A stretch of 43,970 bases of DNA from an uncultured Prevotella sp. (GTDB lineage: Bacteria; Bacteroidota; Bacteroidia; Bacteroidales; Bacteroidaceae): assembly GCA_900316295.1 (NCBI GenBank), contig ONCJ01000023.1:1-43970 (forward strand). Direction: 5' to 3'. Numbering within the stretch: position 1 is the first letter of the stretch; each line of letters starts with the position of its first letter. Shown piece after piece: positions 42,538 to 43,970 of this stretch. The notes beneath the pieces were generated by a model, which did not search any database, was not told where the DNA came from, and saw only the letters and a program-made list of their open reading frames with translations. The translations under genes and the position numbers were made by a program.

Positions 42538-43482
42538 ATGAAACAATTACGATTATACTTATATGTATTGGCTCTGTCAATGGCGCTAAGCGCATGTAAC
42601 GAGGAGGCTGATAACATATCAAACAATAGCTATCACGAGCTGACAGATGCAGACTTCCTGCCAGGCTCAGCCAATATCAATGCCAACAGCCCCACCATCG
42701 ACCCTGCCGTAAACAGGCTCGAGTTCCCACACATCAAGGAGAGCGGCACACAGGTGCTCGTCAACCGTACGGGAGAGACCGTAAACTACTGCGTGGAATG
42801 GGACACCGAGAAGATGTCGCAACGCTACAGCTGCTACCAGATGGATGCCCAGCTCGGAGCTAAGCGCACATCAAGATACTACCCCAGCGGTGGCGAACTG
42901 CAATACCCCTTCGACGACCGTATAGCCACATACTTCAACCACGTAGACCCCTTCTACAGCACAGGCTATGACCACGGCCACATCTGCCCGTCAGCCGACC
43001 GCCTCTACTCTGCGGCAGCCAACAAGCAGACCTTCCTCCTGACCAACATGCAGCCACAGGTCAACGGATTCAACGCAGGCGTATGGGAAAACATGGAGGA
43101 CCAGATACGCCAATGGAACGTGGCAGGATTCCGCCAGAAGCTCTACATCTGTAAGGGTGGCACCATCGAGAATACCGACAACGTGCCCAACGCCTACGAG
43201 ACGATGGCTCGTACGGGTGGCGAACTGATCATACCACACTACTACTACATGGCGGTGCTCTGTCTCACCCCCAACGGCGGCTACAAGGCCATGGGCTTCT
43301 GGATAGAGCATAAGGTAAGCAGCGACAAGGGTGTAGCACTCACCAAGTATATGGTCAATATCGATACCCTCGAGGATTTTACAGGCATCGACTTCTTCTG
43401 CAATCTGCCTGACAATCTCGAAGAGCAGGTAGAGAGCGCCTCAATAGATGAGGTCAGGAATGTATGGCCACTTGCCGAATAA
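42538..43482 (+). CDS. DNA/RNA non-specific endonuclease lipoprotein
   Basis: A 314-residue lipoprotein with lipobox LSAC (Cys 20). The beta-beta-alpha-metal nuclease site is GYDHGHICPSADR (residues 143-155), with the general base His 148 in the DRGH-type motif (here DHGH). The metal Asn region LLTNMQPQVNGFNAGVWENME (split about residues 167-187, Asn 170 and Asn 179) follows. The length and order fit the NucA/EndoG family. It should act outside the cell, degrading DNA and RNA without sequence preference. It is near the receptor/OB-fold operon but separated by rpmE2 and its terminator, so it has its own transcription. Confidence 0.88.
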   Translation: MKQLRLYLYVLALSMALSACNEEADNISNNSYHELTDADFLPGSANINANSPTIDPAVNRLEFPHIKESGTQVLVNRTGETVNYCVEWDTEKMSQRYSCYQMDAQLGAKRTSRYYPSGGELQYPFDDRIATYFNHVDPFYSTGYDHGHICPSADRLYSAAANKQTFLLTNMQPQVNGFNAGVWENMEDQIRQWNVAGFRQKLYICKGGTIENTDNVPNAYETMARTGGELIIPHYYYMAVLCLTPNGGYKAMGFWIEHKVSSDKGVALTKYMVNIDTLEDFTGIDFFCNLPDNLEEQVESASIDEVRNVWPLAE

Positions 43483-43530
43483 TAAAATAATCGCTTTTTA
43501 TTCTTATTGAAATAAAGCCTTATTGAATAA

Positions 43531-43611
43531 CAAAACGGCCCGTTTTGCTTTGCAAAATGGGTCGTTTTGGTTTGCAATATGTGCCGTTTTGGACTCCAAT
43601 ATGTGCCGTTT
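43531..43611 (+). repeat. 22-bp tandem array of decaying palindromes
   Basis: Four units start at 43531, 43553, 43575 and 43597, the last cut at 15 bp. Unit 1 is a perfect palindrome CAAAACGG-C-CCGTTTTG. Unit 2 keeps CAAAA/TTTTG arms. Units 3 and 4 share CAATATGTGCCGTTT exactly. The period is 22 bp, close to two helical turns. It lies between two converging genes. No coding potential is seen. Confidence 0.75.
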
Positions 43612-43615
43612 CCAC

Positions 43616-43876
43616 TTATTCCTTAGGTGTACCGAAGTGGCGTACTGGAGGTGCTGGCTGAGCAGGTGCGGTGGTCTCTACATCGCCGAAGCTCTTGGAA
43701 TAGTAGGCCCATCTGTCATAATCGTCCCAACCATAGTCATAACCATTCCAGTAAGGAGACTCAACGTGCATCAGGCTGAACTCGATTTTTTTACCATCAT
43801 CGTATATAGTACCCCTGAAACGGCTATCTGAAAGACGATAGTTGTGAATTTGTATTGTATAATTATCTTCCTTCAC
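43616..43876 (-). pseudogene. Fragment of an unrecognised gene, probably N-terminally truncated
   Basis: An open frame of 86 codons on the minus strand reads DNYTIQIHNYRLSDSRFRGT and ends PVRHFGTPKE. The first usable start is GTG at 43876, and the frame is closed by TAG 12 bp further out, where the sequence changes character. I infer that the gene lost its N terminus to an insertion at about 43877. The residue composition (Tyr, Trp, Asp) resembles a small secreted or structural protein. No family is recognised. Confidence 0.4.
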
Positions 43877-43970
43877 TAGTGTCCACTAAAAAATAGCGGA
43901 GATGTTTGTAAGTTATTTAAATATAGAGTTTTAGAGCAGAAAATTGACGGTGACGATTTGAATTGACTAC
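43877..43970. mobile_element. Possible insertion-sequence end at the window edge
   Basis: Beginning near CACTAGTGTCCACTAAAAA, the last about 90 bp are AT-rich and unlike the preceding gene. It could be the left end and leader of an insertion sequence whose transposase lies beyond the window. No transposase or matching terminal repeat can be seen here, so this is tentative. Confidence 0.25.

Overview
The window is a chromosomal segment of a Bacteroidota bacterium, most likely a Prevotella or close relative. The evidence is: promoters of the TTTG / TAnnTTTG type (several with exact 19-20 bp spacing), many lipoproteins with short lipoboxes, Bacteroidales-type capsule genes (Wzi, multi-SLBB export protein), a TonB-dependent receptor with DUF5689-type lipoproteins, and a tmRNA whose tag reads GNNQYALAA. 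All assignments come from reading the sequence; no database search was run.

Region 1 (1-1750): the end of an integrated mobile element. Three unrecognised small genes are followed by four 11-bp repeats and an isolated tRNA-like 3' end with its own terminator, which looks like an attachment-site boundary. Region 2 (1784-8461): ordinary chromosomal genes: a DMT permease, an AlkZ-related protein, a phosphoglycerate mutase carrying a lipoprotein signal, an exported protein of unknown function, a sugar aminotransferase and a small Cys-motif protein.

Region 3 (8533-30577): a surface polysaccharide (capsule or O-antigen-like) locus. fnlA (broken by an internal deletion), fnlB, fnlC and a wbuB-like transferase form a UDP-L-FucNAc module. 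They are followed by a Wzx flippase, a Wzy/EpsG polymerase and five more glycosyltransferases. Wzz and an OPX export protein face them on the other strand. Beyond the tmRNA gene (ssrA) lie two different phosphoglycosyl transferases in tandem (WecA-like and PglC/WcaJ-like), then a lipoprotein and Wzi. Two decayed AAA-ATPase genes sit inside the locus, and the 3' end of ssrA is repeated in tandem downstream, both signs of past insertions.

Region 4 (30749-34726): a repetitive His/Asn/Gly/Ser-rich secreted protein, a histidine phosphatase, a membrane protein that joins an HEXXH domain to a CPBP-type domain, and a DUF308-like membrane protein. Region 5 (34734-43482): a group that looks like an extracellular nucleic-acid scavenging system. 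A secreted EEP-family nuclease sits upstream of uridine kinase. Divergent from it are a TonB-dependent receptor and two surface lipoproteins built from OB-fold-like domains, followed by ribosomal protein L31 type B and a DRGH-family DNA/RNA endonuclease lipoprotein. The right edge holds a 22-bp tandem palindrome array and a gene that seems cut by an insertion.

Three intergenic arrays (7732, 13125, 43531) share one design, tandem palindromes at 21, 33 and 22 bp spacing, but not one sequence. They are among the least explained structures here.
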